The notes: generated by a model from the sequence alone, not told the origin. A stretch of DNA of 64,000 nucleotides from Acinetobacter sp. ANC 4204 (GCF_002135205.1 NZ_NEFZ01000006.1:1-64000), one strand, 5' to 3'. Shown: positions 8,381 to 18,124, counted from the stretch's first letter. Program-made: numbers and translations.

Positions 8381-9868
8381 TTATTCAGCCGCTTCATTGG
8401 TCACACGCAATACTTCTTCCAACGTAGTCTTCCCTGCCAATACTTTACGCAAACCATCATCGCGAATAGAGCCTGAATGTTGTCGTGCATAAGCTTCTAG
8501 CTCAAATTCAGCTGCGTTACCATGAACTAAACGTCGCATTTGATCATCCACAGGAACAATTTCATAAATTGCGGTACGCCCTGTAAAACCTGTATGTGAG
8601 CAACGCTCACAGCCATTTGGTTGTGGCAATTGTAGTACTGCTTTGGGATTCAAATGCTGAAATAATTGTGTTTCAAACGCATCGGCTTCATGCCAAGTGG
8701 TACAATGGCTACATAATGTACGTACTAAGCGCTGTGCGATAACACCAATCAAAGAACTCGATAACAAAAATGGCTCAATGCCCATATCTTTTAAACGAGT
8801 GACCGCCCCAATGGCTGTATTGGTATGCAGTGTAGATAATACCAAATGCCCTGTGAGTGACGCCTGTACCGCAATTTCAGCCGTTTCTAAGTCACGGATT
8901 TCCCCCACCATCACCACATCAGGGTCTTGGCGCAGCATGGCCTTTAAGGCTCTCGCAAAAGTCATATCGACTTTGGTGTTGACTTGCGTCTGTCCAATTC
9001 CTTCCAGTTGATATTCGATCGGGTCTTCGGCGGTCAAAATATTTTTAGAGCCGTCATTGAGGTCTGAAAGTGCTGCATAAAGTGTCGTGGTTTTACCCGA
9101 ACCTGTCGGCCCTGTGACCAAAATAATACCGTGTGGTCGATGCACCAATTGAGTCAAACGCTCATAGTCAGGCTTCAATAAGCCCAAATGAGTCATATTC
9201 AAACGACCCGCTTGTTTATCGAGTAAACGCATCACCACACGTTCGCCATGTGATGATGGCAAAGTTGATACCCGCACATCGACTTCACGCCCAGCTAAAC
9301 GCAATGAAATACGTCCATCTTGTGGAATCCGTTTTTCCGCAATATCCAATTTAGCCATGACCTTAATACGTGATACCAACAGCGGTGCCAACTCACGGCG
9401 TGGTTGGACAATTTCACGTAATTGCCCATCGACACGTAAACGCACCGACAGTTTCTTTTCAAAGGCTTCAATATGAATATCAGATGCGCCAACACGAATC
9501 GCTTCAGACAATAAGGCATTAATTAAACGAACAATTGGAGCATCATCTTCTTGATCCATCAGATCTTCAGCTTCAGGCACTTGGTCGGCTAAGCTGAGTA
9601 AATCAGGATGATCTTCTAAACCTGCGGCCACTTGCTGTGATTCACCACTGTCGCCTGCAAAGCTACTACTCAAAAGCTGATGAAACTCTTCATCACTACA
9701 CAATTGATGTTGTGCTGCCACACCTAAAAAACGACGTGCCTCTTGCAAAGCCAACAAAGGGGTACTTTCACGGCGCACAATATAAGCTTGATCGCCTTCG
9801 TAGCGTAGTAGCACGCCATGTCGTTTAGCAAAACTATAGGGAATTTGTAATTGTTTAAGCACTTGCAT
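8381..9868 (-). CDS. gspE: Type II secretion / type IV pilus assembly ATPase, GspE-like
   Basis: This is a cytoplasmic hexameric ATPase that powers pseudopilus assembly in type II secretion. The protein has 495 residues from the chosen ATG. It shows Walker A GPTGSGKTT (about 253-261), an Asp box, Walker B DPDVVMVGEIRD (about 315-326), a His box (GHLVLSTLHTN) and the tetracysteine zinc site (Cys386, Cys389, Cys420, Cys423) of the GspE/PilB family. A GTG at 9946 would add 26 residues, but MQVLKQLQIPYSFAKRHGV looks like the family start, so that extension was left out. No other gsp genes are nearby. The short GspE-like N-domain favours GspE over PilB. Confidence 0.88.
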   Translation of the reverse strand: MQVLKQLQIPYSFAKRHGVLLRYEGDQAYIVRRESTPLLALQEARRFLGVAAQHQLCSDEEFHQLLSSSFAGDSGESQQVAAGLEDHPDLLSLADQVPEAEDLMDQEDDAPIVRLINALLSEAIRVGASDIHIEAFEKKLSVRLRVDGQLREIVQPRRELAPLLVSRIKVMAKLDIAEKRIPQDGRISLRLAGREVDVRVSTLPSSHGERVVMRLLDKQAGRLNMTHLGLLKPDYERLTQLVHRPHGIILVTGPTGSGKTTTLYAALSDLNDGSKNILTAEDPIEYQLEGIGQTQVNTKVDMTFARALKAMLRQDPDVVMVGEIRDLETAEIAVQASLTGHLVLSTLHTNTAIGAVTRLKDMGIEPFLLSSSLIGVIAQRLVRTLCSHCTTWHEADAFETQLFQHLNPKAVLQLPQPNGCERCSHTGFTGRTAIYEIVPVDDQMRRLVHGNAAEFELEAYARQHSGSIRDDGLRKVLAGKTTLEEVLRVTNEAAE

Positions 9869-9973
9869 CTTAAAATTATAATAATGATGAAAAATATTAT
9901 TTTGAGTGTACTCTAAGCGTATGACAGCGTGAAGTCTGTTTTTCACTGATTTGCAATATAAGGAAATGTGCTG

Positions 9974-10795
9974 TTGCCTAATATGAATGAACTGTTTGAA
10001 TCGGATAGCCCCAATTTAAAATGGTGGGGCGAATACAACTTTGAGCTGAATCAAGCCCGTGCATGGCAATTTGGCTCATTACTCTTTCGCCTCACTCGTG
10101 GTCTACAAGAGTGGCGTTTAGAGTTTCATCGTCCTCAAGTTCAGTATGACTATGAGCAAAAATGGCATGCGATAGAAGACCCACATTTCGCCTTTCCACA
10201 CCCTGTCGAAATCAAACGCTACATGTTTAAAAACACCCACTCTACGATTCAACTGATGCCACGTTTAGCTGATCGTTCAGTGGTGATTAAGCCTGTCGAT
10301 CCGATTTACATTCCTGCGGGGCAACGTGGGACACTTTATATCAGTACACCTTTGTCAATTTCAGGTTTTATTGAAGGCCAGCGTGACCCTTTATTTGATA
10401 TTCCTGTGATTTTACCCAAAGAAACGTGGTTTGGCCCAAATCATCGTACTGGGGAAATTGCTTATGCGACAGCCGTCGATGGGAGGACTGAATTACATCA
10501 GTTAAAACCACGCGCTTTCCGTGCAGTGACGCCTATTGAGTTTCAAAACACCAGCCATTTACAACTACGTTTTGATCGAATGAATGTCCCCGTTCCTGCA
10601 TTACCACTCTTCTATAGTGAAAGTACGGGACGACTTTGGACTTCACAAATTAAAGTCATGCATGAAGGAATTGATCGACCACCTCGTATCCGTATCGAAA
10701 ACCGAACACCACCACATGCAGGTAAAGTCATTTATATGCATCCGCCACGCTCTTCGGCAAGTGCACTGTTTAATATGTTTGATTCATTCTTCTAG
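9974..10795 (+). CDS. DUF432 family protein of unknown function
   Basis: This is a ~273-residue protein that I recognise as DUF432-like. It is a soluble, beta-rich sequence with no signal peptide and no membrane segment. It has an aromatic N-terminus (LKWWGEYNFELNQ), a central PVDPIYIPAGQRGTLYISTP segment and a FGPNHRTGE loop. The start is uncertain: AAGGA at 9960-9964 fits a TTG at 9974 best (9-base gap), while GTG 9968 is too close and ATG 9983 rather far. It ends 9 bases before a mechanosensitive channel gene, so the two are probably one operon. A role as a channel partner is a guess from that pairing. Confidence 0.75.
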   Translation: MPNMNELFESDSPNLKWWGEYNFELNQARAWQFGSLLFRLTRGLQEWRLEFHRPQVQYDYEQKWHAIEDPHFAFPHPVEIKRYMFKNTHSTIQLMPRLADRSVVIKPVDPIYIPAGQRGTLYISTPLSISGFIEGQRDPLFDIPVILPKETWFGPNHRTGEIAYATAVDGRTELHQLKPRAFRAVTPIEFQNTSHLQLRFDRMNVPVPALPLFYSESTGRLWTSQIKVMHEGIDRPPRIRIENRTPPHAGKVIYMHPPRSSASALFNMFDSFF

Positions 10796-10804
10796 GGGGA
10801 ACAT

Positions 10805-11728
10805 ATGCCAAATTCAAATATTCCCCAAGAGATTAGCAGTAGCCTAAAAGGCATTTTCACCAACATCAACACAGAGCGATTAACCGAAATACTAATTGCC
10901 TTAGTATTGTGTTTTGTTGGTTTTGTCTTGGCACGTTTAGTTTCCAATACTTTTATCCGCACCATTGGGACTAAGTTTAACGCCCATCAACGACTAGTTT
11001 GGCGGCGGGGTATCTTTTACTTCATTTTCTTGATCTTTGTGATGGCAAGTCTCAAAGAAGCAGGTTTTAAACTGAGCGTCTTTTTAGGCGCCGCGGGTAT
11101 CTTAACAGTAGCTTTGGGTTTTGCTTCGCAAACCTCTGCATCCAACTTAATCAGTGGTTTATTTCTTATTGGTGAAGGTTCTTTTGAAATTGGCGATACC
11201 ATTCAAATTACCCTCATTCGCGGACATACCATTGAGGGTGAAGTCATCTCAATTGACTTACTCTCAGTTAAACTATTGACTCAAGACAATATTTACGTTC
11301 GACTCCCCAATGAACAACTGATTCGGGCACCTGTCCACAACCTCTCCAAGTTTCCAATACGGCGTATTCCGATCACCTTAGCGATTAACTTTCATGAAGA
11401 CATCATTAAAGTCCGTGAAGTACTGATTGATGTTGCCAACAAATACCCTTTGGTGCTTGCAGATCCCAAACCTGCTGTGACCGTCACCGCCTTTCGCGAA
11501 TCGTCAATTGAGTTACTGTTTGCTGTGTGGTGCCAGCAAGATCACTATCTACAAGTCCGTGATGAAATGCAGGAACGGGTTCGTAATGGGTTCTTAGAGA
11601 ACCAAATTGAAATTCCTGTACCAAAAATGGGTTTTGTTGATCACCCACTTTCACGTCCTTTGTCTCATGAAGATATTGATCAATATACCAATGCCCAAGC
11701 TCTAAAACGTGAGCCGAATATCAAATAA
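10805..11728 (+). CDS. MscS-family small-conductance mechanosensitive channel
   Basis: This is an inner-membrane channel that opens under membrane tension to release solutes during hypo-osmotic shock. In its 307 residues, hydrophobic segments are seen at about 28-48, 65-85 and 90-120. The last is the pore-lining helix of the family, with GAAGILTVALGFASQT, followed by the cytoplasmic beta domain (FEIGDTIQI, then RLPNEQL). The tail VPKMGFVDHP is hydrophilic. A GGGGAACAT ribosome-binding region precedes the ATG. The gene is coupled to the DUF432 gene upstream and ends at a hairpin shared with the convergent DUF2339 gene. Confidence 0.9.
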   Translation: MPNSNIPQEISSSLKGIFTNINTERLTEILIALVLCFVGFVLARLVSNTFIRTIGTKFNAHQRLVWRRGIFYFIFLIFVMASLKEAGFKLSVFLGAAGILTVALGFASQTSASNLISGLFLIGEGSFEIGDTIQITLIRGHTIEGEVISIDLLSVKLLTQDNIYVRLPNEQLIRAPVHNLSKFPIRRIPITLAINFHEDIIKVREVLIDVANKYPLVLADPKPAVTVTAFRESSIELLFAVWCQQDHYLQVRDEMQERVRNGFLENQIEIPVPKMGFVDHPLSRPLSHEDIDQYTNAQALKREPNIK

Positions 11729-11735
11729 ATCAATG

Positions 11736-11770
11736 CAGCTCCTTATGATTCATACCGACATAAGGAGCTG
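11736..11770. terminator. Bidirectional hairpin between mscS-like and DUF2339 genes
   Basis: A perfect 12-base inverted repeat (CAGCTCCTTATG at 11736-11747, CATAAGGAGCTG at 11759-11770) lies between two convergent genes. No long T-run is present. Confidence 0.6.
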
Positions 11771-11777
11771 AACTTGT

Positions 11778-14483
11778 TTAATTAGTCTTTTCTTCAAGTT
11801 CAGGCATCGGCGCAATATACGCGATTACCAACATCACCAAACCTGCACCTAAAAATGAAATCACGCGGGTGAGTGTCCCAATGTGAGATAAGTCAAACAA
11901 GACCAATTTCAGCGTCACAAGAACTAAAATACACCCACCAAAAATCCACAATGAACGTAAATTACGCTTGGTTGCCGTCAGCATACAAATGAATGCCAAA
12001 CTGACCCAAAGCAAAGTAAAGCTCAATTGCACCAACGCATTTTCCCACATTTGCCAGTCATTATAAGGTGTTAGGAAGTAGACATGCAGCGCACGTAGCA
12101 CCACATAACTACTCAGCCAAAGGAGACTCGACATCATCAAAATAGCACCCAGACTTTTTTCCAAGCCTGCTTTCATCTGTAAATTCAGCATCCAAATAAA
12201 CCCGATCAGCATCGCAATACTGATCAAGTCGAATGGGTTGAATATCGGCAACCAATATAGTTGAAAAGCTTGCTGGCTAAAGATCTGAGAACAGACGATC
12301 CAAAACAGCATAAGCACTAAGGTATTACGCGCCTGCCAAAACTTTCGCCACAAGTTTGGAGTGGGCTGCGCATAACACCATACGGCAAAGGCGAGCGGTA
12401 AAATAACGATGCTCAGATATGGCATACTTGGAATGAAGGTTAAACTGGTCAGCGCCAAACTCAATAAAGCACCCAAACTCACCCATTCCAGCTCATCCTC
12501 CACACCCTGTAGCGGGCGTAACCACAGCAAGGTGAGTAATCCGCTCGTTAAAGCAAACAATAGACGGTCTAAGCCAGAATGCCACATAATGATGCCATCA
12601 TGGCTCAGGTCAACCAAGAAAATAAAGGCAACCGCATACAACGGAATCAGGCCAACCCATTTGGGCAATAGCCATGACCAACTTGCTTTGCGGTAGAGTA
12701 GCCACTCATTCAACACGCTATATAAAAGTGTAATGATCAGTAGCGCTATTGTTACCTGACTTTTACTGTCGATTTCATCTAAAAGCAAAATAAACAACAT
12801 GCTGGTTGCTGAAAGCAGTTGTAAGCAAAAAAAGGCAATCGTGGCAAAAGACAGCTGTTGTCTAAAACGCTCTACACTGTTGGCAACGGCAACCACAGTA
12901 AAATAACTCAGACACAACGCCCAATAAACTTCCGTTGGAAAACGATTGAGCTCGACCACATAGTAGAGACTCGACAGTCCTGCTACCGCCAATAAGCCCA
13001 TTGCCAAATATCGACTCAAGCTCGAGGTACGATACAAAGCGTAGATAAAGATCAGCGCACCCTCGACACTCCAACCCACCACACCCCACTGATCAGGCAG
13101 TAAAATGGGAGGTATCAACGCCAAAAAGACCAAGGACAAACTGAGATAACTTTGTGCAATCAGCTCAACACTGTGAGCTCTTTTTATAAGTTGATAAAAC
13201 ATGGCATAGAGCGCTGCGAAGCCTAGACTGAAGCCTGCCTGCCAAGTCGTTTCCTCAAAATACATCACATACAAAAAAGCAAAAGCAACAATGGGTGCCG
13301 CAAAAATTAGAGCCACATCCAAGATCGGGTTCAACTTGAATTGAGTTAAATCCTCACGTGCCAACAGTTGACTATAACGAAAACTCAGCCAAATAAAGAC
13401 GGCACTATGGGCCAAAACCAACAAGGCAAGCATGTCACGCTCAGGCGCTTTGCCTTGATAAAAAGCATACGCTCCACCTACGACCACTGTCATTAAAAAG
13501 GCAATTTGGTTAAGGACTTTCCACGGTCTGAACGTGCTTAAAACAGCAACCGCAATATTGATGACCAAATAGTAGGCCACCAGCTCTATCGCAGTGGCAT
13601 TCCGTACAGGTAAGGTAAAAGGTGCTAAATATGCAATGACCATCGCCATTAACGCTAGTTCAATCGACTGCTGTCTTAAACTAAGCCAAAGTGTCACTGC
13701 CATCACCACCACAAAGCACAGGCTTGCAATTGCTAAACTTGCAATCACGGCGTTGTAGTAAGCAAAAAACAAAGTCAAAAATAAACCTGACAGTCCAAGT
13801 GCTTCCAAAGCCAAAGCAAAACTGCGGTTTTTGTGTTGAAGCACATAACCAAAGACCACGACACCTACACTTACCGCAGCAACGAGGCTGAGCTTGACCG
13901 CAAGACTCAACTGCCAATGCTCGGTGGCAAAGCGTAATAATAAAATAAGCCCTATCAGCAGTACCACAATCGCGACTTTTAACACAGGATTGCCCCGCCA
14001 CAGCCAGTGTTTCACTTGTTCAGTGAGACTTAAATCATCTGTGTTATTTAGAACGGTGGACTTCGTGGGTAAAGGGAGAGAGTTTTCAAATTCTGGGAAA
14101 CGGTCGGATATACCCTGATGTGGCTGTGCTTGCACAGATAACAATAGATATTCTAGGCGACGCAACCAGCGAAAGAAAAAGAACAACCAACCACTGATCC
14201 CCAACCCAATGAGTCCGCCCCATTGCCCCACCATCCCGATTAAAATAATGAAAGACGCAAGGTAAAGCGGCACTTTTGACGTTGGCTGAAAAGCAATGCC
14301 CCGTTGTTCCGCCAACGTCGTACTGGGTTTTTCAATACTATCAACATAGTGCATGACACTCATGACCCAAGCGATTCCACACAATGCACTTAATAGTGGC
14401 ACAGCTAAAAACCATGCTGCAATTGCAACAATGGTCAGCCCCATCAACCACATCATGCGAATTTCACGCTGTCCAGTTTGCAT
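11778..14483 (-). CDS. DUF2339-family giant polytopic membrane protein
   Basis: This 901-residue protein is almost wholly hydrophobic, with more than twenty probable membrane helices. A short hydrophilic stretch lies at ~95-160, just before VKHWLWRGNPVLKVAIVVL. Repeats of Leu/Ala/Phe-rich helices, rare charged residues and the WSVEGALIFIYALYR segment fit the DUF2339 family, whose function is not known. Sequence gives no transport motif. It is convergent with the MscS gene and divergent from polA, so it probably forms its own transcription unit. Composition matches the neighbours, so it looks native. Confidence 0.8.
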   Translation of the reverse strand: MQTGQREIRMMWLMGLTIVAIAAWFLAVPLLSALCGIAWVMSVMHYVDSIEKPSTTLAEQRGIAFQPTSKVPLYLASFIILIGMVGQWGGLIGLGISGWLFFFFRWLRRLEYLLLSVQAQPHQGISDRFPEFENSLPLPTKSTVLNNTDDLSLTEQVKHWLWRGNPVLKVAIVVLLIGLILLLRFATEHWQLSLAVKLSLVAAVSVGVVVFGYVLQHKNRSFALALEALGLSGLFLTLFFAYYNAVIASLAIASLCFVVVMAVTLWLSLRQQSIELALMAMVIAYLAPFTLPVRNATAIELVAYYLVINIAVAVLSTFRPWKVLNQIAFLMTVVVGGAYAFYQGKAPERDMLALLVLAHSAVFIWLSFRYSQLLAREDLTQFKLNPILDVALIFAAPIVAFAFLYVMYFEETTWQAGFSLGFAALYAMFYQLIKRAHSVELIAQSYLSLSLVFLALIPPILLPDQWGVVGWSVEGALIFIYALYRTSSLSRYLAMGLLAVAGLSSLYYVVELNRFPTEVYWALCLSYFTVVAVANSVERFRQQLSFATIAFFCLQLLSATSMLFILLLDEIDSKSQVTIALLIITLLYSVLNEWLLYRKASWSWLLPKWVGLIPLYAVAFIFLVDLSHDGIIMWHSGLDRLLFALTSGLLTLLWLRPLQGVEDELEWVSLGALLSLALTSLTFIPSMPYLSIVILPLAFAVWCYAQPTPNLWRKFWQARNTLVLMLFWIVCSQIFSQQAFQLYWLPIFNPFDLISIAMLIGFIWMLNLQMKAGLEKSLGAILMMSSLLWLSSYVVLRALHVYFLTPYNDWQMWENALVQLSFTLLWVSLAFICMLTATKRNLRSLWIFGGCILVLVTLKLVLFDLSHIGTLTRVISFLGAGLVMLVIAYIAPMPELEEKTN

Positions 14484-14645
14484 CCGTTCTCAATCTCTTT
14501 TTCTCATCTTCAAATAATACATCAGCTTGGCGTCACTATTTAAGCGCTGAACGGTAACCATCTATGCCAATCGGTACATCAATACACTTTGTTCTGTGGC
14601 AAAATCACGTACAATGAACAGGTTATTTGGATAAGGAATCTTGCA

Positions 14646-17411
14646 ATGCCACCATTTGTCTTGGTCGATGGCTCATACTTTTTATTTCGTGCTTTTCATG
14701 CTTTGCCACCGCTCACCACGTCAACTGGCTTACATACCAATGCAATTCGTGGGGCAATTTCTGCGATCCAGAAACTGATGCGTCGTACTCAACCAACGCA
14801 TATGGCTGTCATTTTCGATACCCCTGAACCGACTTTCCGTCATGTGCTGTCGCCCATTTATAAAGGTGACCGCCCAAGCATGCCTGATGAATTATCGGAA
14901 CAAATTCCATACTTGCATGCCTTGATTCGTGCCTTAGGTATTCCTTTATACATGCTCCCAGGTGCAGAGGCAGATGACATCATCGGGACTTTAGCCAAAC
15001 GTGCAGAAGCCGCAGGACAGCAAGTGCTGATTTCCACAGGCGATAAAGACATGGCTCAACTGGTGACAGATAAAGTCACCTTAGAAGATAGCTTTAAAGA
15101 CAAGCCGATGGATGTGAATGGCGTGTTTGAAAAGTTTGGGGTGTGGCCAAACCAAATTATTGACTATCTGACCCTAATGGGCGATGCCTCTGACGGCATT
15201 ATGGGCGTTCCAGGTGTTGGTGCCAAAACCGCAGCAAAACTGTTAACAGAATATGGCTCGATTGGTGGCATTTTAGAAAATGTCGATAAAATTAAAGGCA
15301 AAGTCGGTCAAAACATCAAAGAACATGCCGATGGAATTGCCCTAGATCACCAACTGGCAAGTATTGTCTGCGACTTAGAAACAGGACTAACCTTTGACGA
15401 TCTTAAACTGCAAGATCCGAATACCGAAGCCTTACGTTCACTATATACCGAACTGGAATTCCGCCAACAGTTGCAATCGCTCGATCATCCAAACAATCCT
15501 AATAGCGCAACCTATAAACAAGCGACGCAAGAAATTGTTAAATCAGCACAATCTGAAACCGTTATCAATACGGAAGATCAAGCCGTCCAAAGCAGTGTCG
15601 ATGACCAACTGGGTCAAGCGAACTACCATACTGTGCTCAGTGCAGAACAGTGGGCATCCTTATTCAAACGTTTAAGTACAGAAAAACGTTTTGCCTTTGA
15701 TACTGAAACCACCAGTTTAGACTATCGCGTAGCGCAAATTGTCGGTTTTTCAGTCGCATTTGATGCGCAAGATGCCTATTACGTTCCACTTGCACATGAT
15801 TATGAAAATGCACCTGTGCAACTAGAGCGTGAACAGATCTTGGCACAAATCAAACCGATTTTAGAAGATGAGTCGGTTCAGAAAATTGGTCATCATTTGA
15901 AATATGATGCGCATGTCTTAGAAAATCATGGCATCGAGCTAAAAGGCTGGTACTTCGATACCATGTTGGCATCTTATGTACTCAATGCTGTGGCGACTCG
16001 TCACGGGATGGATGACGTGTCACGTCTCTACCTCAGCCACTTAACCACCACGTTTGAACAGGTGGCAGGTAAAGGTGCAAAACAGAAAACCTTTAACCAA
16101 ATTGAGATCGAAACCGCCGCGCACTATGCTGCGGAAGATGCCCATGTAACCTATCGCCTGTTTGAAGTGCTCGATGCCAAACTGCAAAAGCATCCCGAAC
16201 TGGTCAATATTTTACACAATGTCGAAATGCCAGTGGCCCGTGTCCTGACCACCATGGAAGAAAACGGCATTGAGCTCGACTTAGACTTCCTCGACCAACT
16301 CGGTGTTGAGTTTGCCAATACCATGGCCAATCTTGAAAACCAAATTACCGAACTGGCCGGACAAAGTTTCAATGTCAGCTCGCCGAAGCAAGTCGGTGAG
16401 ATTTTGTTTGATAAACTCGGACTCAAGGGTGGCAAAAAAACCGCAACTGGTCAGTACAGTACATCAGAAAGCGTTTTAGAAAAAATTGACCACCCGATTA
16501 CCGAGCTGATTTTGGACTATCGCGGTTTATCGAAACTCAAAAGCACCTATACCGATGGCTTATTAAAACAAGCCAATAACGATACCCATCGTGTGCATAC
16601 CAGCTACCACCAAGCACTGACCGCAACAGGCCGTTTATCTTCGACCGATCCAAATCTACAGAACATTCCTGTGCGTGAAGAAATTGGACGTCAAATTCGT
16701 AAAGCCTTTATTGCACCGCAAGGTCGCGTGTTATTGGCAGCCGATTATTCACAAATCGAACTGCGTTTAATGGCGCATTTCTCACAAGATGAAGCCTTGG
16801 TTGATGCCTTTAATCATGGGCAAGATGTACACCGTCGTACTGCGGCTGAAGTCTTAGGTATCGCCCTCGAAGATGTCACGTCAGACCAACGTCGTCAGGC
16901 CAAAGCAGTCAACTTCGGTCTACTCTACGGCATGTCTGAATTTGGCTTAACCCGTCAACTCGGTTTTAGCCGCGAAGAATCGCGTGGCTATATTGCGAAA
17001 TACTTCCAACGTTATCCGGGCGTGCTCGACTATATGGAACGCACCCGCCAAATTGCACGCGAACAAGGTTTTGTCGAAACCATTTTGGGTCGTCGCTTGT
17101 ACACGCCAGATATCATGGCAAGCAATAAAATGATCAAACAAGCGGCCGAACGTGCTGCAATTAATGCACCACTACAAGGTTCTGCTGCGGATATTATTAA
17201 AATGGCGATGGTTGCAGTTGATCAAATGCTACCGAAAGATCAAGCCAAAATGCTACTACAAGTACACGATGAATTGGTTTTTGAAGTCGATGAAGCTATT
17301 GCAGATGAATTGGCACCACAGCTTGCTAAAGTGATGCAATCGGTCTTGAATATTTCAGTCCCTCTTGTAGTTGAAGTTGGCAAAGGTCGAAACTGGGATG
17401 AAGCCCACTAA
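14646..17411 (+). CDS. polA: DNA polymerase I
   Basis: This is the repair and Okazaki-fragment polymerase with three domains in 921 residues. The 5' nuclease domain is at ~1-300 (FVLVDGSYFLFRAFHALP, then PGAEADDIIG). The 3'-5' exonuclease is at ~330-520 with its catalytic Asp352 and Glu354 intact (FDTET), so proofreading is expected. The polymerase is at ~530-921 with motif A DYSQIELR (Asp700), motif B RRQAKAVNFGLLYG and motif C VHDELVFE (Asp875). The ATG at 14646 was chosen because AAGGAA lies just upstream and MPPFVLVDGS is the family start. An upstream in-frame extension to 14589 was rejected. Confidence 0.98.
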   Translation: MPPFVLVDGSYFLFRAFHALPPLTTSTGLHTNAIRGAISAIQKLMRRTQPTHMAVIFDTPEPTFRHVLSPIYKGDRPSMPDELSEQIPYLHALIRALGIPLYMLPGAEADDIIGTLAKRAEAAGQQVLISTGDKDMAQLVTDKVTLEDSFKDKPMDVNGVFEKFGVWPNQIIDYLTLMGDASDGIMGVPGVGAKTAAKLLTEYGSIGGILENVDKIKGKVGQNIKEHADGIALDHQLASIVCDLETGLTFDDLKLQDPNTEALRSLYTELEFRQQLQSLDHPNNPNSATYKQATQEIVKSAQSETVINTEDQAVQSSVDDQLGQANYHTVLSAEQWASLFKRLSTEKRFAFDTETTSLDYRVAQIVGFSVAFDAQDAYYVPLAHDYENAPVQLEREQILAQIKPILEDESVQKIGHHLKYDAHVLENHGIELKGWYFDTMLASYVLNAVATRHGMDDVSRLYLSHLTTTFEQVAGKGAKQKTFNQIEIETAAHYAAEDAHVTYRLFEVLDAKLQKHPELVNILHNVEMPVARVLTTMEENGIELDLDFLDQLGVEFANTMANLENQITELAGQSFNVSSPKQVGEILFDKLGLKGGKKTATGQYSTSESVLEKIDHPITELILDYRGLSKLKSTYTDGLLKQANNDTHRVHTSYHQALTATGRLSSTDPNLQNIPVREEIGRQIRKAFIAPQGRVLLAADYSQIELRLMAHFSQDEALVDAFNHGQDVHRRTAAEVLGIALEDVTSDQRRQAKAVNFGLLYGMSEFGLTRQLGFSREESRGYIAKYFQRYPGVLDYMERTRQIAREQGFVETILGRRLYTPDIMASNKMIKQAAERAAINAPLQGSAADIIKMAMVAVDQMLPKDQAKMLLQVHDELVFEVDEAIADELAPQLAKVMQSVLNISVPLVVEVGKGRNWDEAH

Positions 17412-17420
17412 AGCATTTGC

Positions 17421-17445
17421 GCCTTCCTCCTCCAAGGAGGAAGGC
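17421..17445. repeat. Palindromic intergenic element after polA
   Basis: An 11-base perfect inverted repeat (GCCTTCCTCCT at 17421-17431, AGGAGGAAGGC at 17435-17445) has a 3-base loop and is followed by TGGGATGGAAGTCA. It lacks a T-run, and a normal terminator follows at 17512, so it looks like a REP-type palindrome rather than a terminator. Confidence 0.5.
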
Positions 17446-17511
17446 TGGGATGGAAGTCATTTGCCTCCTAGAAGAAAGATCAACGTCTTCACCTAAAAAA
17501 TTTCAGCCGTA

Positions 17512-17541
17512 AAAAAAGGACTCACAATCGAGTCCTTTTTT
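17512..17541. terminator. Bidirectional terminator between polA and yggT
   Basis: AAAAAAGGACTC (17512-17523) and GAGTCCTTTTTT (17530-17541) form a 12-base hairpin with A and T tracts on either side, serving both convergent genes. Confidence 0.88.
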
Positions 17542-17554
17542 ATTCGCTACAATC

Positions 17555-18124
17555 TTATAAACCAGTGAGCAGAACAATCGCTACTTCATTCATAATCATT
17601 TCAGCAATATACAGCGCCAAGAACGCTACAATTGGAGAAAGGTCAATCATGCCCATATTGGGCAACAAACGGCGAAACGGTGCCAATAATGGTTCAGCAA
17701 GCTCTTGAATCACCTCAATATAAGGCGAGCGTGACTGCGTAAACATCACTACCCAACTTAAAATAATTGTTGCAAAAATCAAATAACGACAGAAACGAAT
17801 CAAGTCCTGAATCATGGTCACAAAAGTTAAAATAACCAAATGCACAGGACTATTTGGCATCGCTCCAGAGAGATACATGACACCAAAAATTTTCAGTAAG
17901 TACAATAAAACCAAAAGCACTAAAGCCGCTAAGTTAACGCGGCCTTTCGCTACATTTGGAAAAATACGACCAAACATATCCACAATTTTTGTGGCTTTTA
18001 CGGTCGACATCACCACTGGGTTATAAAAGTTAACCGCTGCCAATTGCATGAGAAAGCGGAAGAACACCAGTAAAATTGCAACGTTAATAATGATGCCAAA
18101 AATTAGCGCAGAGTTTGCACCCAT
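17555..18124 (-). CDS. YggT family integral membrane protein
   Basis: This 189-residue inner-membrane protein contains two YggT repeats. Each has hydrophobic helices followed by a conserved loop; the second is clear as SWVVMFTQSRSPYIEVIQELAEPLLAPFRRLLPNMG split over residues ~124-160. The family is implicated in osmotic tolerance and cell-division-linked processes in other organisms, but its mechanism is unclear. It lies 25 bases after proC in the same direction, which is the usual proC-yggT order, so the genes are probably co-transcribed. Confidence 0.88.
   Translation of the reverse strand: MGANSALIFGIIINVAILLVFFRFLMQLAAVNFYNPVVMSTVKATKIVDMFGRIFPNVAKGRVNLAALVLLVLLYLLKIFGVMYLSGAMPNSPVHLVILTFVTMIQDLIRFCRYLIFATIILSWVVMFTQSRSPYIEVIQELAEPLLAPFRRLLPNMGMIDLSPIVAFLALYIAEMIMNEVAIVLLTGL

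Noticed and set aside
4950..8381. Attachment repeats or an integrase around the AT-rich island
   Set aside because: I looked for matching sequences at both edges and saw none; no recombinase gene is present.
9869..9946. N-terminal extension of gspE from a GTG
   Set aside because: The residues are unlike the family and no ribosome-binding site supports the GTG.
13681..14118. Overlapping reading frames on both strands within the DUF2339 gene
   Set aside because: Shadow frames of a hydrophobic gene with no ribosome-binding site or family match.
14589..14645. Longer N-terminus of polA
   Set aside because: The extra residues precede a good ribosome-binding site and are not like the family start.
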